NCBI GenBank assembly: GCA_012735575.1
Contig: JAAYGY010000002.1
Coordinates: 16,554 to 80,553 of the forward strand
Reading direction: 5' to 3'
DNA: 64,000 bases
From: Clostridiales bacterium
Lineage (GTDB): Bacteria > Bacillota > Clostridia > Caldicoprobacterales > UBA3941
Within the stretch, counting starts at the first letter, position 1. Each line of letters starts with the position of its first letter. This document shows, in pieces, positions 37,278 through 47,403 of the stretch. The notes below the pieces were generated by a model. It had not been told where the DNA came from. It was given only the letters and a program-made list of their open reading frames with translations, and did no database searches. The position numbers and the translations under genes are program-made.

Positions 37278-38102
37278 TTAATTTTGCCATTTTATAAGTT
37301 TTTTCTCTAACCAAGCAGTAAACTGATACATTAAAACCGCTGCAATTGAAAGTATAAATATGCTGGTCATAACTAGATCGAGCTTAAACACTTGACCGCC
37401 GTACACGATTAAATGACCTAGTCCTGCCTTGGAAACTAGGAATTCTCCAACAACAACTCCTACCCAGGACATACCCACATTGATTTTAAGAGCTGATATT
37501 ATGGTAGGAATACTGGCAGGGAGGATAACTTTTTTGAGTATTTGTAGCTTTGTTGCCCCAAAGGTTTGAAGCAGTTTAATCTTGTCGGGATTGATCTCCA
37601 AAAAACCGTTGAGCACTGTAATGATAGTAACGATAAGGGATACCAATAGAGCCATGGTTATAATAGCAAAAGGTCCTGCGCCAATCCATACAATGATAAT
37701 GGGACCTAGTGCAACCTTAGGCAGACTATTTAGCACCACAAGATAGGGGTCAGCTACTTTGGCAGCAAAATCTGACCACCATAGTATTATTGCAATAGCT
37801 GTGCCAAATGCAGTTCCCAATATAAAGCCTACTATTGTTTCTAAGATACTGATGGAAATATGCATCCAAAGGGTTCCTTCCTCATGTAGACTTATCAAAG
37901 TATTTATTATTCTACTAGGCTGGCTAGTAATAAAGGCATCGATTATTTTAAGTCTGGCTGTCAACTCCCACAGTGCTATAAAAATAATCAGAATGCTTAT
38001 TTGGGTAAGTCGTATTAAGAGTTTTCTTTTTTTAATTTTGGCAATATACTCTGCATGCTCTTTGGATACTGCTTTGTGATTATTCTTATTGTACATGTAC
38101 AT
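37278..38102 (-). CDS. ABC transporter permease, SsuC/TauC/ThiX-type
   Basis: 274 residues with about six membrane segments and the BPD_transp_1 'EAA' loop 'LLQTFGATKLQILKKVILPASIP'. It belongs to the family that moves sulfonates, taurine, nitrate or thiamine precursors. It overlaps the ATPase gene by 17 bases, so the two are translated together. Substrate: see the binding protein; not determinable. Confidence 0.85.
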   Translation of the reverse strand: MYMYNKNNHKAVSKEHAEYIAKIKKRKLLIRLTQISILIIFIALWELTARLKIIDAFITSQPSRIINTLISLHEEGTLWMHISISILETIVGFILGTAFGTAIAIILWWSDFAAKVADPYLVVLNSLPKVALGPIIIVWIGAGPFAIITMALLVSLIVTIITVLNGFLEINPDKIKLLQTFGATKLQILKKVILPASIPTIISALKINVGMSWVGVVVGEFLVSKAGLGHLIVYGGQVFKLDLVMTSIFILSIAAVLMYQFTAWLEKKLIKWQN

Positions 38103-38862
38103 CCAACTCCTTCCATATGGTGTTAAAGTACTGACGAAATTCTGGAGCTTGGCGACGGCTTATAGGGTTATCTCTTTCACTGGTTAGTTGAATTTCATGA
38201 ATGCTCTTTATAGTAGCAGGTCTTTTACTTAGAACTATAACCCTGTCAGACATACTGATTGCTTCAGAAATATCATGGGTAACTAGTAGTGCAGTTTTAC
38301 CCTCTTTTCGAATGATTGTGCTTACTTCATCAGACATTGCCAACCTCGTCTGATAGTCTAGAGCTGAGAAGGGTTCATCAAGTAATAAGATTTTAGGATC
38401 AACAGCAAGGGTGCGTATTAGAGCTGCTCGCTGTCTCATTCCTCCTGAGAGCTGATCTGGATAATGGTTTTTAAATTCCCCCAGACCATAGGTTTCTAGT
38501 AGTCTTTCTACCTTTTCTTTGGTTTCCCGGTTTGTCTTGCCATGGATCTCAAGACCCAATAGTGCATTTTGCATTATAGTACGCCATTCAAAGAGATGAT
38601 CTTGTTGTAACATGTACCCTACATCAGTTGAAGGACCTTCAACTTTTTTGCCATCTACTAGAATTTCTCCCTTAGTAGGTTTTATCAATCCTGCAATTAG
38701 AGAAAGTATAGTAGTTTTCCCACATCCACTGGGACCAACAATTCCAATAAATTCTCCTTGTTTAACAGAGAAGGATATATCATTAACAGCGTGGGTTTCA
38801 CCCTCCAGAGTATAATATTTCAAGGACACGTTTTTTAGGCTTACCATATCTTTTTTATTCAT
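38086..38862 (-). CDS. ABC transporter ATP-binding protein, SsuB/TauB/ThiZ-type
   Basis: 258 residues. Walker A is GPSGCGKTT, the Q-loop is in 'YMLQQDHLFEWRT', the signature is LSGGMRQRAAL, Walker B is ILLLDEPFSALD, and the switch His is in 'VTHDISEA'. It pairs with the downstream permease and the upstream binding protein. A strong palindromic terminator lies between it and the binding-protein gene. Confidence 0.9.
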   Translation of the reverse strand: MNKKDMVSLKNVSLKYYTLEGETHAVNDISFSVKQGEFIGIVGPSGCGKTTILSLIAGLIKPTKGEILVDGKKVEGPSTDVGYMLQQDHLFEWRTIMQNALLGLEIHGKTNRETKEKVERLLETYGLGEFKNHYPDQLSGGMRQRAALIRTLAVDPKILLLDEPFSALDYQTRLAMSDEVSTIIRKEGKTALLVTHDISEAISMSDRVIVLSKRPATIKSIHEIQLTSERDNPISRRQAPEFRQYFNTIWKELDVHVQ

Positions 38863-38960
38863 ATATTCAGTCCCCCTTGCATGCGTAGATATATAGGTTT
38901 ATATATGATTTCTAAAGGTTATGTTCATAATTCATTATATTCTCCGGCATATGATTTGTT

Positions 38961-38992
38961 AAACTAAAAGCCCCCTAGGGGGCTTTTAGTTT
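38961..38992 (-). terminator. Perfect 32-base palindrome between the binding-protein and ATPase genes
   Basis: AAACTAAAAGCCCCCT pairs with AGGGGGCTTTTAGTTT without mismatch. A/T-rich ends on both strands make it a strong terminator. It follows the binding-protein gene on the minus strand, so most transcripts should end before the ATPase and permease genes. Confidence 0.8.
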
Positions 38993-39016
38993 GCTTATTC
39001 TAAAATTTTGATATCA

Positions 39017-40012
39017 TTATTTAACTGCATTTTCGGCGAATTCATTGTTTATAAGTTCTTCATAGGATGCTCTTTTATCAAGTTCACCAGCCATCTCCAT
39101 GATATCCTGCAAATGGTTAAAGTCTTCTTCTTTTAGAATAGGATTGGTAGCCCAGGAATCCTGGTCCTTATACCTTTGAACAACCTGTGTAAGTAGATCT
39201 AGATCGCTGTCTGGGAAAGCTGGTTGTATAGCTTTAGCTATTTCTTCAGGAGATCTATCCTTAACAAATTGCTGACCCATATAAATTGCATTGGTAAAAC
39301 GTTGAATTAGATCCTTATTTTTTTCAATGAAGCTTTTTTTCGCAGTATATGCTGTATAAGGTATATTGCCAGCAGCAACTCCTACAGAAGCAACAACATA
39401 ACCTGCACCTTCGTTTTCTAATGTTGAGGCTACTGGTTCAAAAAGGGTTACATAGTCTCCAGTCCCGCCGGTAAAGGCACCAGCCATTAGTGCAAACTGA
39501 ATGTTGGTCAGGACTTCTACATCTTCACCAGGTATTAATCCATGTTTCTTAAGTACATATTCAAGAGTCATTAGGGGAACTCCACCTTTTCGTCCGCCTA
39601 TAATAGTTTTTCCTCTTAGATTCTCCCATTTAAAGTCTGGTTCTTCTTCACGACCCATCAAAAAGGAACCGTCTGTTTGGGTTAATTGAGCAAAAATTTG
39701 TGCGTAATCCTCTCTGCCTTCGTTATAAACATAGATAGCTGCTTCAGGCCCCATAAAACCAATGTCGGCCTGATCAGCTAATACAGCGGTCATGACCTTG
39801 TCAGCTCCCTCACCTGTAGAAAGTTCAATGTCTATACCTTCCTCCTTAAAATATCCTTCATGTATTGCAACATATTGAGGAGCATAGAAAATTGAATGGG
39901 TCACTTCTATCAAGCGGACTTTGTGACCTTGTTGCTGATTGCAGCCTGATACAAGAAAAGAAACAGTCAGCATCAAAACCAGCGCTAAAATGATATATTT
40001 TACTGTTTTCAT
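39017..40012 (-). CDS. ABC transporter substrate-binding lipoprotein (NMT1/SsuA-like)
   Basis: 331 residues from ATG 40012. A lipoprotein signal with lipobox LVSGC lies at about 20-24, followed by an NMT1/THI5-like fold: 'IFYAPQYVAIHEGYFKEEGIDIEL', 'GFMGPEAAIYVYNEG' and 'GKTIIGGRKGGVPLMTLEYVL'. The family binds sulfonates, nitrate, bicarbonate or thiamine/riboflavin precursors. No TPP or FMN riboswitch is visible upstream, so the substrate stays open. GGAGG lies 12 bases before the ATG; the open frame extends ten codons further upstream without a better RBS. Confidence 0.83.
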   Translation of the reverse strand: MKTVKYIILALVLMLTVSFLVSGCNQQQGHKVRLIEVTHSIFYAPQYVAIHEGYFKEEGIDIELSTGEGADKVMTAVLADQADIGFMGPEAAIYVYNEGREDYAQIFAQLTQTDGSFLMGREEEPDFKWENLRGKTIIGGRKGGVPLMTLEYVLKKHGLIPGEDVEVLTNIQFALMAGAFTGGTGDYVTLFEPVASTLENEGAGYVVASVGVAAGNIPYTAYTAKKSFIEKNKDLIQRFTNAIYMGQQFVKDRSPEEIAKAIQPAFPDSDLDLLTQVVQRYKDQDSWATNPILKEEDFNHLQDIMEMAGELDKRASYEELINNEFAENAVK

Positions 40013-40182
40013 ATGATAATAGCACCTCCGGAAATTTATCATAGTTTAGGTACTTTTATAATATTCAGGGATTAATAAAAGGTGAATTATACTATCAGAA
40101 AGCTTGATTATAGGAATTAGAAAAATAAGATGACATTTTAATACTCATATGATATAATGAATTATTATGTTAGGTGTATTAT

Positions 40183-40258
40183 GCCAATATAGCTCAGATG
40201 GTAGAGCAACGGTCTCGTAAACCGTAGGTCAGGGGTTCGAGTCCCCTTATTGGCTCCA
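40183..40258 (+). tRNA. tRNA-Thr(CGT)
   Basis: Cloverleaf: acceptor GCCAATA/TATTGGC, D arm GCTC/GAGC, anticodon arm ACGGT-CTCGTAA-ACCGT with anticodon CGT (reads ACG), T loop GTTCGAG. 3' CCA is encoded. Confidence 0.95.
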
Positions 40259-40265
40259 TATTCTT

Positions 40266-40342
40266 CGGGATGTGGCGCAGTTTGGTAGCGCACTTGCTTC
40301 GGGAGCAAGGGGTCGCAGGTTCAAATCCTGTCATCCCGACCA
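40266..40342 (+). tRNA. tRNA-Pro(CGG)
   Basis: Acceptor CGGGATG/CATCCCG, anticodon arm CTTGC-TTCGGGA-GCAAG with anticodon CGG (reads CCG), T loop GTTCAAA. CCA is encoded. It lies seven bases after tRNA-Thr. Confidence 0.95.
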
Positions 40343-40354
40343 CTATTCTATTGT

Positions 40355-40384
40355 AATTCCTTCGCTCGTTTTGGAGGAATTTTT
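40355..40384 (+). terminator. Terminator after the tRNA-Thr/Pro pair
   Basis: Nine-base-pair stem AATTCCTTC/GGAGGAATT (one G-T), followed by TTTTT. Confidence 0.7.
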
Positions 40385-40486
40385 AATTATAAGTAGAATA
40401 TAGAACAATAAGTAATAGCTAGTATAAATTTGTCGGGAAAAGTCCAAATTAAGTCAAAGCTATATAAAGAGAAGAGGAAAATAAAC

Positions 40487-41011
40487 ATGAACATACCCAA
40501 TATATTGACAACTATTAGATTCTGTCTCGTAGGTGTATTTATCTATGTCTTTAATAATCCTGCTATAGAGAACAATTTAAAATGGGGTATTATTATTTTT
40601 GTAGTGGCAGGTATTACTGATGTGCTAGATGGGTACATTGCCAGGAAATACGATATGATCACCAAATGGGGTAAGCTCATGGATCCTTTAGCCGATAAGC
40701 TGATGCTAATTGTGGTCCTTATAAGTTTGTACACAGTGAATATAGTTCCCTTAATTGTTATCATTATAGTGCTGGCTAAGGAACTATTAATGGTACTAGG
40801 TGCCATATTCTTATATAAAAACAGACAGACTGTAGTACAATCTAATATTGTTGGAAAAGCTGCTAGTGCAGCCTTTTATGTAGCTATTATAGCTCTGGTG
40901 TTTGAATTACCCTACGCCTACTATATGTTAGGGATTGCAGTTTTTCTTACCTTATTCGCCCTTGTTCAATATGGTATAATAAATCTCGGCAATCATAACA
41001 CCAATGCATAA
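40487..41011 (+). CDS. pgsA: CDP-diacylglycerol-glycerol-3-phosphate 3-phosphatidyltransferase
   Basis: 174 residues, an integral membrane enzyme of phosphatidylglycerol synthesis. The CDP-alcohol phosphotransferase signature D-G-x2-A-R-x8-G-x3-D-x3-D is complete in 'DVLDGYIARKYDMITKWGKL' and the following MDPLADKL. N-terminal 'NIPNILTTIRF' is typical of PgsA. ATG 40487 has AGAGGAAA upstream. A paralogue with another CDP-alcohol activity cannot be excluded. Confidence 0.85.
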   Translation: MNIPNILTTIRFCLVGVFIYVFNNPAIENNLKWGIIIFVVAGITDVLDGYIARKYDMITKWGKLMDPLADKLMLIVVLISLYTVNIVPLIVIIIVLAKELLMVLGAIFLYKNRQTVVQSNIVGKAASAAFYVAIIALVFELPYAYYMLGIAVFLTLFALVQYGIINLGNHNTNA

Positions 41012-41019
41012 TTTAAGTC

Positions 41020-41047
41020 TTGACAACATATCTTTATAGGTTATAAT
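41020..41047 (+). promoter_or_regulatory. Promoter of the T-box/valS transcript
   Basis: TTGACA (41020-41025), a 16-base spacer and TATAAT (41042-41047), eight bases after the pgsA stop. Confidence 0.8.
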
Positions 41048-41054
41048 AGTTATA

Positions 41055-41341
41055 AAAATGTCACTGGTTTTGAGCAACAAGTTCATATCAATGTGATGAT
41101 GAAGAGGAGTACATTTTTAAGGCCGACAGAAAAGGAAATCCGCTGGCTGAGAGGTTTCCCCGGTTCAAGAAAATGGAAGGTCGCTTCTGAACATTTCAGC
41201 TGAAATGTAAGTAGGCTGGAACGCTAATCCCGTTAAAGATTTTGAGCGTTTGCTTATGTATTGTATACTACTATATAAGCAAAAAACAAGGTGGTACCGC
41301 GGAGTCTTACGTCCTTGTCCTTAGGATGTAAGGCTTTTTTT
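41055..41341 (+). promoter_or_regulatory. T-box leader, valine specifier
   Basis: The T-box sequence AAGGTGGTACCGCGG is at 41288-41302. It is followed by a terminator of 12 pairs, GTCTTACGTCCT/AGGATGTAAGGC, with T7 (41304-41341). Stem I starts at GATGAAGAGGAGTA. Its 3' side holds GTCG, with GTC (41180-41182) as a plausible valine specifier, in agreement with valS downstream. Uncharged tRNA-Val(GAC) should promote readthrough. Confidence 0.92.
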
Positions 41342-41361
41342 ATTCATGAAAGGTGTTGTTT

Positions 41362-41571
41362 ATGTTAAAACTGGCGTTAGATAATTTACTTAATATAGAT
41401 AAAGTGGGTTTGTGGGCTTTCATAATAGCCGCTTTTATCACCTATGGTGCTAAATTTATATCTATAAAGATATTAAGAGTTTCATCCCATAAGGCTTTCA
41501 AGGTAACTGTTATGTTAAAAATACTTGGAGTTCTTATAGGTTTATTTGGATTGATTAGAATTACTAAATAA
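41362..41571 (+). CDS. Small two-helix membrane protein, first gene after the T-box
   Basis: 69 residues from ATG 41362, behind AAAGGTG. Two hydrophobic stretches, '[18 protein letters not shown]' and '[16 protein letters not shown]', are joined by a basic linker. I recognise no family. It lies between the valine T-box and valS (19 bases before it), so it should be induced by valine starvation. It could be a uncharacterised small membrane component or simply a passenger. Confidence 0.6.
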   Translation: MLKLALDNLLNIDKVGLWAFIIAAFITYGAKFISIKILRVSSHKAFKVTVMLKILGVLIGLFGLIRITK

Positions 41572-41590
41572 TGGGAGAGGAGAGTATAGG

Positions 41591-44245
41591 ATGAGTGAAG
41601 ATCGAATTATTGCAAAAACCTACGATCCAAAACAAGTAGAAGATAAAATATATAGGGAATGGGTGGAGAGAGGTTATTTTAGAGGTGAAGTAGACAGGAG
41701 TAAAAAACCTTTCTGTATTGTAATTCCTCCTCCAAATATAACTGGGCAGCTTCATATGGGTCATGCCCTGGACAATACACTACAGGATACTCTGATTCGC
41801 TGGAGAAGAATGCAGGGATATTCAGCACTATGGGTTCCAGGAACTGACCATGCTAGTATTGCTACTGAAGTAAAAATAGTTGAAGAAATGGCAAAAGAAG
41901 GACTAACTAAAAATGATGTTGGAAGAGAAGGTTTTTTAGAAAGAGCATGGGAATGGAAAGAAAAATACGGTGGAAAGATTGTAGATCAGTTAAAAAAATT
42001 AGGATCATCCCTTGACTGGTCCAGGGAGCGCTTTACTATGGATGAAGGCTGTAGTGAGGCAGTTATTGAGGTGTTCATAAGACTATATGAAAAGGGCCTT
42101 ATATACCGTGGTGACAGGATTATCAACTGGTGCCCAGAGTGTAAGACGGCTTTATCAGATGCTGAGGTAGAGCATCAGGAGCAAGAAGGCCATTTCTGGC
42201 ATATTTACTATCCAATTAAGGACAGCAATGAGAAACTGACCATTGCAACCACAAGACCTGAAACCATGCTGGGAGATACTGCTGTAGCAGTCCATCCTGA
42301 AGATGAAAGATACCAGCATCTCATAGGTAAAAAGGTAATACTGCCCCTGATGAATCGTGAAATACCCATTATAGCTGACGAATATGTAGATAGGGAGTTT
42401 GGTACAGGCGTTGTAAAGATTACACCTGCCCATGATCCTAACGATTTTGAGGTAGGGCTTCGTCACAACCTTGAACAGCTTCGAGTTATGGACGATGAAG
42501 GAATAATGAATGAACATGCAGGAAAATATCAAGGCCTTGATAGATATGAAGCAAGAAAAAGAATCGTATTGGACCTGGAGGCTCAAGGCCTTTTAGCCAA
42601 AATTGAGGAACATAGCCATAATGTAGGGCACTGCTATAGATGCGATACTGTAGTAGAACCTATTGTATCCAAACAGTGGTTTGTAAAGATGGAACCTTTA
42701 GCCAAACCTGCAATTGAAGCTGTTAGAGATGGACGTATTAAGTTCATACCTGAAAGATTTGAAAAGATATACTTTAATTGGATGGAGAATATCAGGGATT
42801 GGTGCATTTCCAGGCAATTATGGTGGGGTCATAGAATTCCTGCTTACTATTGCCAAGGCTGCAATAATACAATAGTATCTCGGGATATGCCAGATTATTG
42901 TACCAAATGTGGTAGTACACGATTCCAGCAGGATGAGGATGTTTTGGATACATGGTTTAGTTCTGCCCTTTGGCCCTTCTCAACTTTAGGGTGGCCTAAT
43001 AAGACGGAAGAGTTAGAGTATTTTTATCCAACCAGCGTTCTTGTAACAGGTTATGACATTATATTTTTCTGGGTAGCCCGAATGATCTTTTCCGGACTGA
43101 AGCATATGGGTGATGTTCCTTTCCGTCATGTATTTATCCATGGCATTGTTAGGGATGCACAAGGGCGAAAGATGAGTAAATCTTTAGGTAATGGTATAGA
43201 TCCTTTAGAGGTAATTGAAGAATATGGTGCCGATGCTCTAAGACTTAGTCTCCTTACAGGGAACTCACCAGGGAATGATATGAGGTTCCATTATGAACGT
43301 GTAGAAGCCTCCAGAAATTTTGCTAATAAAATATGGAATGCCTCCAGGTTTATTCTGATGAATCTAAAGGATGCTGTTCCAAAGAAACCTGATATAGAGA
43401 AATTGGAGCTGCCTGACCGTTGGATAGTCAGTAAATACAATAGACTTGTTAAAGAGGTTACTGACAATCTTGAAAAATATGAGTTGGGTATTGCAGTTCA
43501 GAAACTCTATGATTTTATTTGGAGTGAGTTCTGCGATTGGTACATTGAGCTTGCCAAACCAAGATTATATGACCAGGGAGAAGAGCAAAAGGAAATAGTG
43601 CTGTATACACTTACCTATGTATTGTCCAATACCTTAAAACTACTGCATCCTTTTATGCCTTTTATAACAGAGGAGATATGGCAACACTTGCCTCATGAAG
43701 GGAAAAGTATTATGATATCCCCTTGGCCTGAGTACAATGAAGATGAAGTAGATGCAAAGGCCGAAGATCAAATGGAAGCAATAATGAATGCCATTAGAAG
43801 TATAAGAAATATTAGGGCTGAAATGGATGTACATCCATCCCAAAAGGCACAGGTGGTCATTATTCCTTCCCAGGGTTATGAAGAAGTATTTGAAGAGGGT
43901 AAAATCTACTTTGAAAGACTGGCTTATGCATCAAAGGTAACCTTGGAGGAAACTGAAGAGAATATACCTGAAAACAGCGTTTCTGCAGTTACAGACAAGG
44001 CACAAATATTTATGCCATTAGAAGATTTAGTTGATTTAGACAAGGAGATGGCAAGGCTTAATAAGGAAAAGGAAACCCTAAATAAAGAAATTGCCAGAGC
44101 TAATGGAAAGCTATCCAATGAGAATTTTGTTAAAAAAGCGCCTCCTGCCATAGTGGAGGAGGAAAGGCAAAAACTTAAGAAGTATCATGAGATGATGGAT
44201 AAAGTAAATGACCGCATAGAGGCTTTGAAAAAAATGATGAAGTAA
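41591..44245 (+). CDS. valS: Valyl-tRNA synthetase
   Basis: 884 residues, class I synthetase. The HIGH box appears as HMGH in '[14 protein letters not shown]', the editing CP1 domain has '[19 protein letters not shown]', and KMSKS is in '[14 protein letters not shown]'. A C-terminal coiled coil ('[21 protein letters not shown]') that contacts the tRNA is present. ATG follows GGGAGAGGAG. It is controlled by the T-box leader at 41055. Confidence 0.97.
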   Translation: MSEDRIIAKTYDPKQVEDKIYREWVERGYFRGEVDRSKKPFCIVIPPPNITGQLHMGHALDNTLQDTLIRWRRMQGYSALWVPGTDHASIATEVKIVEEMAKEGLTKNDVGREGFLERAWEWKEKYGGKIVDQLKKLGSSLDWSRERFTMDEGCSEAVIEVFIRLYEKGLIYRGDRIINWCPECKTALSDAEVEHQEQEGHFWHIYYPIKDSNEKLTIATTRPETMLGDTAVAVHPEDERYQHLIGKKVILPLMNREIPIIADEYVDREFGTGVVKITPAHDPNDFEVGLRHNLEQLRVMDDEGIMNEHAGKYQGLDRYEARKRIVLDLEAQGLLAKIEEHSHNVGHCYRCDTVVEPIVSKQWFVKMEPLAKPAIEAVRDGRIKFIPERFEKIYFNWMENIRDWCISRQLWWGHRIPAYYCQGCNNTIVSRDMPDYCTKCGSTRFQQDEDVLDTWFSSALWPFSTLGWPNKTEELEYFYPTSVLVTGYDIIFFWVARMIFSGLKHMGDVPFRHVFIHGIVRDAQGRKMSKSLGNGIDPLEVIEEYGADALRLSLLTGNSPGNDMRFHYERVEASRNFANKIWNASRFILMNLKDAVPKKPDIEKLELPDRWIVSKYNRLVKEVTDNLEKYELGIAVQKLYDFIWSEFCDWYIELAKPRLYDQGEEQKEIVLYTLTYVLSNTLKLLHPFMPFITEEIWQHLPHEGKSIMISPWPEYNEDEVDAKAEDQMEAIMNAIRSIRNIRAEMDVHPSQKAQVVIIPSQGYEEVFEEGKIYFERLAYASKVTLEETEENIPENSVSAVTDKAQIFMPLEDLVDLDKEMARLNKEKETLNKEIARANGKLSNENFVKKAPPAIVEEERQKLKKYHEMMDKVNDRIEALKKMMK

Positions 44246-44266
44246 GGGCAGGTGGAAGGTATTTCA

Positions 44267-45562
44267 ATGAATTATAACCAAGCTTTGGAATATATATATA
44301 GAGCCTATAAATTTGGATCCAAACTAGGACTGGAGAATATCACTGACCTACTAAATCGATTGGGTAACCCACAATATAAGTTTAAATATATCCATGTAGC
44401 AGGAACAAATGGCAAAGGCTCAGTTACTTCAATGATAGCTCATATTCTTCATGAGGCAGGATACAAGGTAGGAATGTTTACATCCCCTTATTTAGAAAAT
44501 TTTACTGAAAGAATTCAAATAAATCTCAAAGAAATGCCTCGGGAGGATTTAGGTGCTGTCACTGAAATAGTAAAAGAAAAGGTGGAAGAGATGGTTGCGG
44601 AGGGACGCAACCATCCCACCGTATTTGAAATTATAACCGCCATCGGTCTGGTTTACTTTGCGAAGCAACAAGTTGATATGGCTGTGGTGGAAGTGGGCTT
44701 GGGAGGCCGCTTTGATGCTACCAATGTCGTGGACAAACCTTTATTGTCAGTAATCACATCCATTGGCTTTGATCATATGGATGTGTTAGGCAACACTTTA
44801 GGGGAAATCGCCTTTGAAAAAGCTGGTATAATAAAGCCAGGCAGACCAGTGGTAACCTATCCCCAGTTAAGTGAAGCTATATCAGTTCTTAGACAAGTAT
44901 CAAAAGATAGGAATGCATTATTATATGAAGTTTCTCCTGATCAAATAAATGTTAAAGAATCATCCCTGGAAGGTAATTTTTTTGATTTCCGATATAAAGG
45001 CAGGGAATATAAAGATCTTAGACTAAACTTAATTGGTGAGCATCAGCTATTGAACGCAGCAACTGCCTTGACAGCTATAGAGGTAGTAAGGGGTTTGGGG
45101 GTCTTGGTACCTGAGACATCCATTTATCAGGGGCTGGCCAGGACAAAATGGCCAGGACGCTTGGAAAAAGTTTATCAAAATCCATTGATTATTATCGACG
45201 GTGCTCATAATGCAGCCGGTGCCAGTGCACTAGCTGATACTATCAGTAAATATTTTGACAAAGAAGAGGTAACTTTGGTGTTGGGTATACTAAATGACAA
45301 GGAAGTTGATGCAGTCGTTAGCAAAGTTTGTCCTTTGGCTCATACCACAGTTACAACTAAACCTGACAATCCTAGAGCTATGGACCCTGAACAGCTAAGT
45401 AGTAAGGCTTTAGAATATTGTGACCGGGTAATAACTGAACCAAAGATCCCAGATGCAATTGATAAGGCAATAGATATTGCAGGCCATCAAGGCGTTGTAC
45501 TAATATGTGGATCCTTATACCTGGCAGGGACTGCGAGAACTCATATAAAAAGCAAAGTTTAA
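44267..45562 (+). CDS. folC: Folylpolyglutamate synthase/dihydrofolate synthase
   Basis: Mur-ligase-family enzyme of about 431 residues. ATP loop GTNGKGSVTSMIAHIL, 'TSPYLENFTERIQIN', 'EVGLGGRFDATNV' and 'IDGAHNAAGASALA'. ATG 44267 has GGAAGG seven bases upstream; the frame is also open from GTG 44252. It lies 21 bases after valS and ends at a strong terminator, so the T-box probably governs it too, a common valS-folC arrangement in Firmicutes. Confidence 0.93.
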   Translation: MNYNQALEYIYRAYKFGSKLGLENITDLLNRLGNPQYKFKYIHVAGTNGKGSVTSMIAHILHEAGYKVGMFTSPYLENFTERIQINLKEMPREDLGAVTEIVKEKVEEMVAEGRNHPTVFEIITAIGLVYFAKQQVDMAVVEVGLGGRFDATNVVDKPLLSVITSIGFDHMDVLGNTLGEIAFEKAGIIKPGRPVVTYPQLSEAISVLRQVSKDRNALLYEVSPDQINVKESSLEGNFFDFRYKGREYKDLRLNLIGEHQLLNAATALTAIEVVRGLGVLVPETSIYQGLARTKWPGRLEKVYQNPLIIIDGAHNAAGASALADTISKYFDKEEVTLVLGILNDKEVDAVVSKVCPLAHTTVTTKPDNPRAMDPEQLSSKALEYCDRVITEPKIPDAIDKAIDIAGHQGVVLICGSLYLAGTARTHIKSKV

Positions 45563-45582
45563 TATAATTTATAGACTAGATG

Positions 45583-45647
45583 AAATACTTCCAAAGTAGA
45601 CAATCTAATTGATAAAAAATTAGATTATCTACCTGGAGGTATTTTTT
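45583..45647 (+). terminator. Long terminator after folC
   Basis: An extended hairpin: outer AAATACTTCC/GGAGGTATTT and inner TAGA-AATCTAAT-type pairing with its complement ATTAGATT-TCTA, followed by TTT. The remaining 45648-45891 stretch contains no gene or RNA that I recognise and should hold the next promoter. Confidence 0.8.
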
Positions 45648-45891
45648 ATGTAAAAAAAATATCTCCCTCTTTTCAATTACACATTTTACCTTCCCTCCAT
45701 ATAATGAAATTAGACTAAATTAGCTGGTTGCACTGGTTCAACTGTTAGATCACTATTTATATAATGGCTGCTGATAAGGGAACTTTTAATAATCATTGTG
45801 ATTCATATGGTGTGAACTAATACTACGGGCCAAATTCCCTTTTATGATAGTTTCACATTCAATAGCCATTAATATTTTGGGGAGGGTATTT

Positions 45892-46800
45892 ATGAATTAT
45901 AAGTCTTTAATTGTAGTTTGCAATACTGGAGATAGCACTATTTCAGTTATTGATCCCTACCTTTTCCGCGAAATTGAAAGGATACAGCTTCCAAACGATT
46001 CTGGTCCTTACCATTTGGTAGGGTATGACAAGAGCTGTAAGATTTTAGTTAGCCAATACTATGCAGATTCTATAACATCTATTGATTTATTAAAAGGGGA
46101 AATACTAGATTCAGTTGCCACAGGAAGGCGCCCTTGGTATATGGTCTGTGATCAAGAAGGAGGCTTGGCTTTTGTCACCAACAGTGACTCCGATACAATA
46201 TCCGTGGTTTGTATTAAAAAAATGAAATTAATTAGTCAAATGAAAACTGGTTCCATGCCTCAAGGGATAGATTTTAATCCCCACTTAAGAACATTAGCTA
46301 TAGCCAATTTTAACTCAAATAATATAATGATAATTGATGCTGATGATTTATCTGAAAAAAAAATTATTAGGTTAGATAAAAACCCCATGCAAGTAAAATA
46401 TTCCTCAAAAGGTGATTTTTTATATATAGGTTGTACTTCTTCCAACAATAGCGATATGGGAAGCATTAAGATACTGGATACTGGCAGCTACGATACATTA
46501 ACCGATATTAGTTTAAATGCATTACCCGGTCAAATTTGTAACACTAAAGATGGGAAATATATACTTATTGCCTCAATGGGCAATGGAGGGCTGGTTGTCG
46601 TGGATATAGGTGAGAAAAAAATAGTAAACCATGTGCCCACAAATGGCATGACACATGGTATGGCTATGGATCCTAAAGAGAAGTACGTGTATGTAACCAA
46701 TCCCAACGATAATTCTATTTCAGTTGTTGATTGGGTAGAGGGTAAAAAAATCAATTCTATGAAGGTAGGGAAAGAACCTAATGGCATTATATTTATATGA
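45892..46800 (+). CDS. YVTN-type beta-propeller repeat protein
   Basis: 302 residues from ATG 45892 behind GGGGAGGG. Seven or so repeats of the YVTN/YncE beta-propeller type are visible, such as 'LAFVTNSDSDTISVV', 'LAIANFNSNNIMIID' and 'YVYVTNPNDNSISVVDW'. No signal peptide, so it is probably cytoplasmic. Some sporulating Firmicutes have such proteins in the spore coat or forespore, but nothing here shows that. The open frame extends 16 codons upstream without a suitable RBS. Confidence 0.75.
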   Translation: MNYKSLIVVCNTGDSTISVIDPYLFREIERIQLPNDSGPYHLVGYDKSCKILVSQYYADSITSIDLLKGEILDSVATGRRPWYMVCDQEGGLAFVTNSDSDTISVVCIKKMKLISQMKTGSMPQGIDFNPHLRTLAIANFNSNNIMIIDADDLSEKKIIRLDKNPMQVKYSSKGDFLYIGCTSSNNSDMGSIKILDTGSYDTLTDISLNALPGQICNTKDGKYILIASMGNGGLVVVDIGEKKIVNHVPTNGMTHGMAMDPKEKYVYVTNPNDNSISVVDWVEGKKINSMKVGKEPNGIIFI

Positions 46801-46809
46801 AAACACACA

Positions 46810-47331
46810 CTATATTAATCGATCTAACATAGCCTTAAAGACCTCGGGTGCTCTAAGGCGCCAGTTTTCACATATTGTTCTGGCCTGACTGCTATCGGGA
46901 ACATTCAGTTTTAGTTCCATAAGAACCAGTTCCTTTTCAGTTACCCTACATAATACCTCGTATTGCTTATGATTGATCTTTTTGTAATCAGCAGTAATTT
47001 GACTCTCATCCTTTAGACGAGCCCTATTATTCTCTGCATAGGATTCTATAATATTCCTTAGTGTAGGAGAGATTCTCTTCTTAAAAAAAGCTAAAACTTT
47101 ATTACCCTTAGAAGATAAGGTTAGAAATTGAGAATTACTTGTTTCCATATTGTCTATCAACCCGCCAGATATTAGCTCAATTATATATTGCTGAAGTTCA
47201 AAATAATTAATAATATTATTTTCTATAAAAAAACGAGTAATTTGACTATTAGTTAAAGGGATTCCTAAACATCCCATAAAATACAGTATGGACAATTTGT
47301 CCTCAGCTAAAACATTAGTATCTTGATTCAT
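46810..47331 (-). CDS. DUF4364 family protein
   Basis: 173 residues with an N-terminal winged-helix-like region ('EDKLSILYFMGCLGIPLTNSQITRFFIENNIINYF', about 8-42) and a C-terminal segment 'WRLRAPEVFKAMLDRLI' seen in DUF4364. ATG 47331 follows GAGGTGGG; the frame extends six codons further. The fold suggests a DNA-binding regulator, but no target is known. It lies downstream of the SASP gene in the same orientation, past a terminator. Confidence 0.75.
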   Translation of the reverse strand: MNQDTNVLAEDKLSILYFMGCLGIPLTNSQITRFFIENNIINYFELQQYIIELISGGLIDNMETSNSQFLTLSSKGNKVLAFFKKRISPTLRNIIESYAENNRARLKDESQITADYKKINHKQYEVLCRVTEKELVLMELKLNVPDSSQARTICENWRLRAPEVFKAMLDRLI

Positions 47332-47403
47332 AGTTCCCACCTCATACAAATCTTTAGAAATTCTAAGGATATAATATTATGATTATAGCACAAAATACAA
47401 CAA

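Noticed and set aside
39017..40180. Naming the ABC transporter as a thiamine-precursor (ThiXYZ) system
   Set aside because: No TPP riboswitch or thiamine gene is visible; sulfonate, nitrate and other substrates share the same family.
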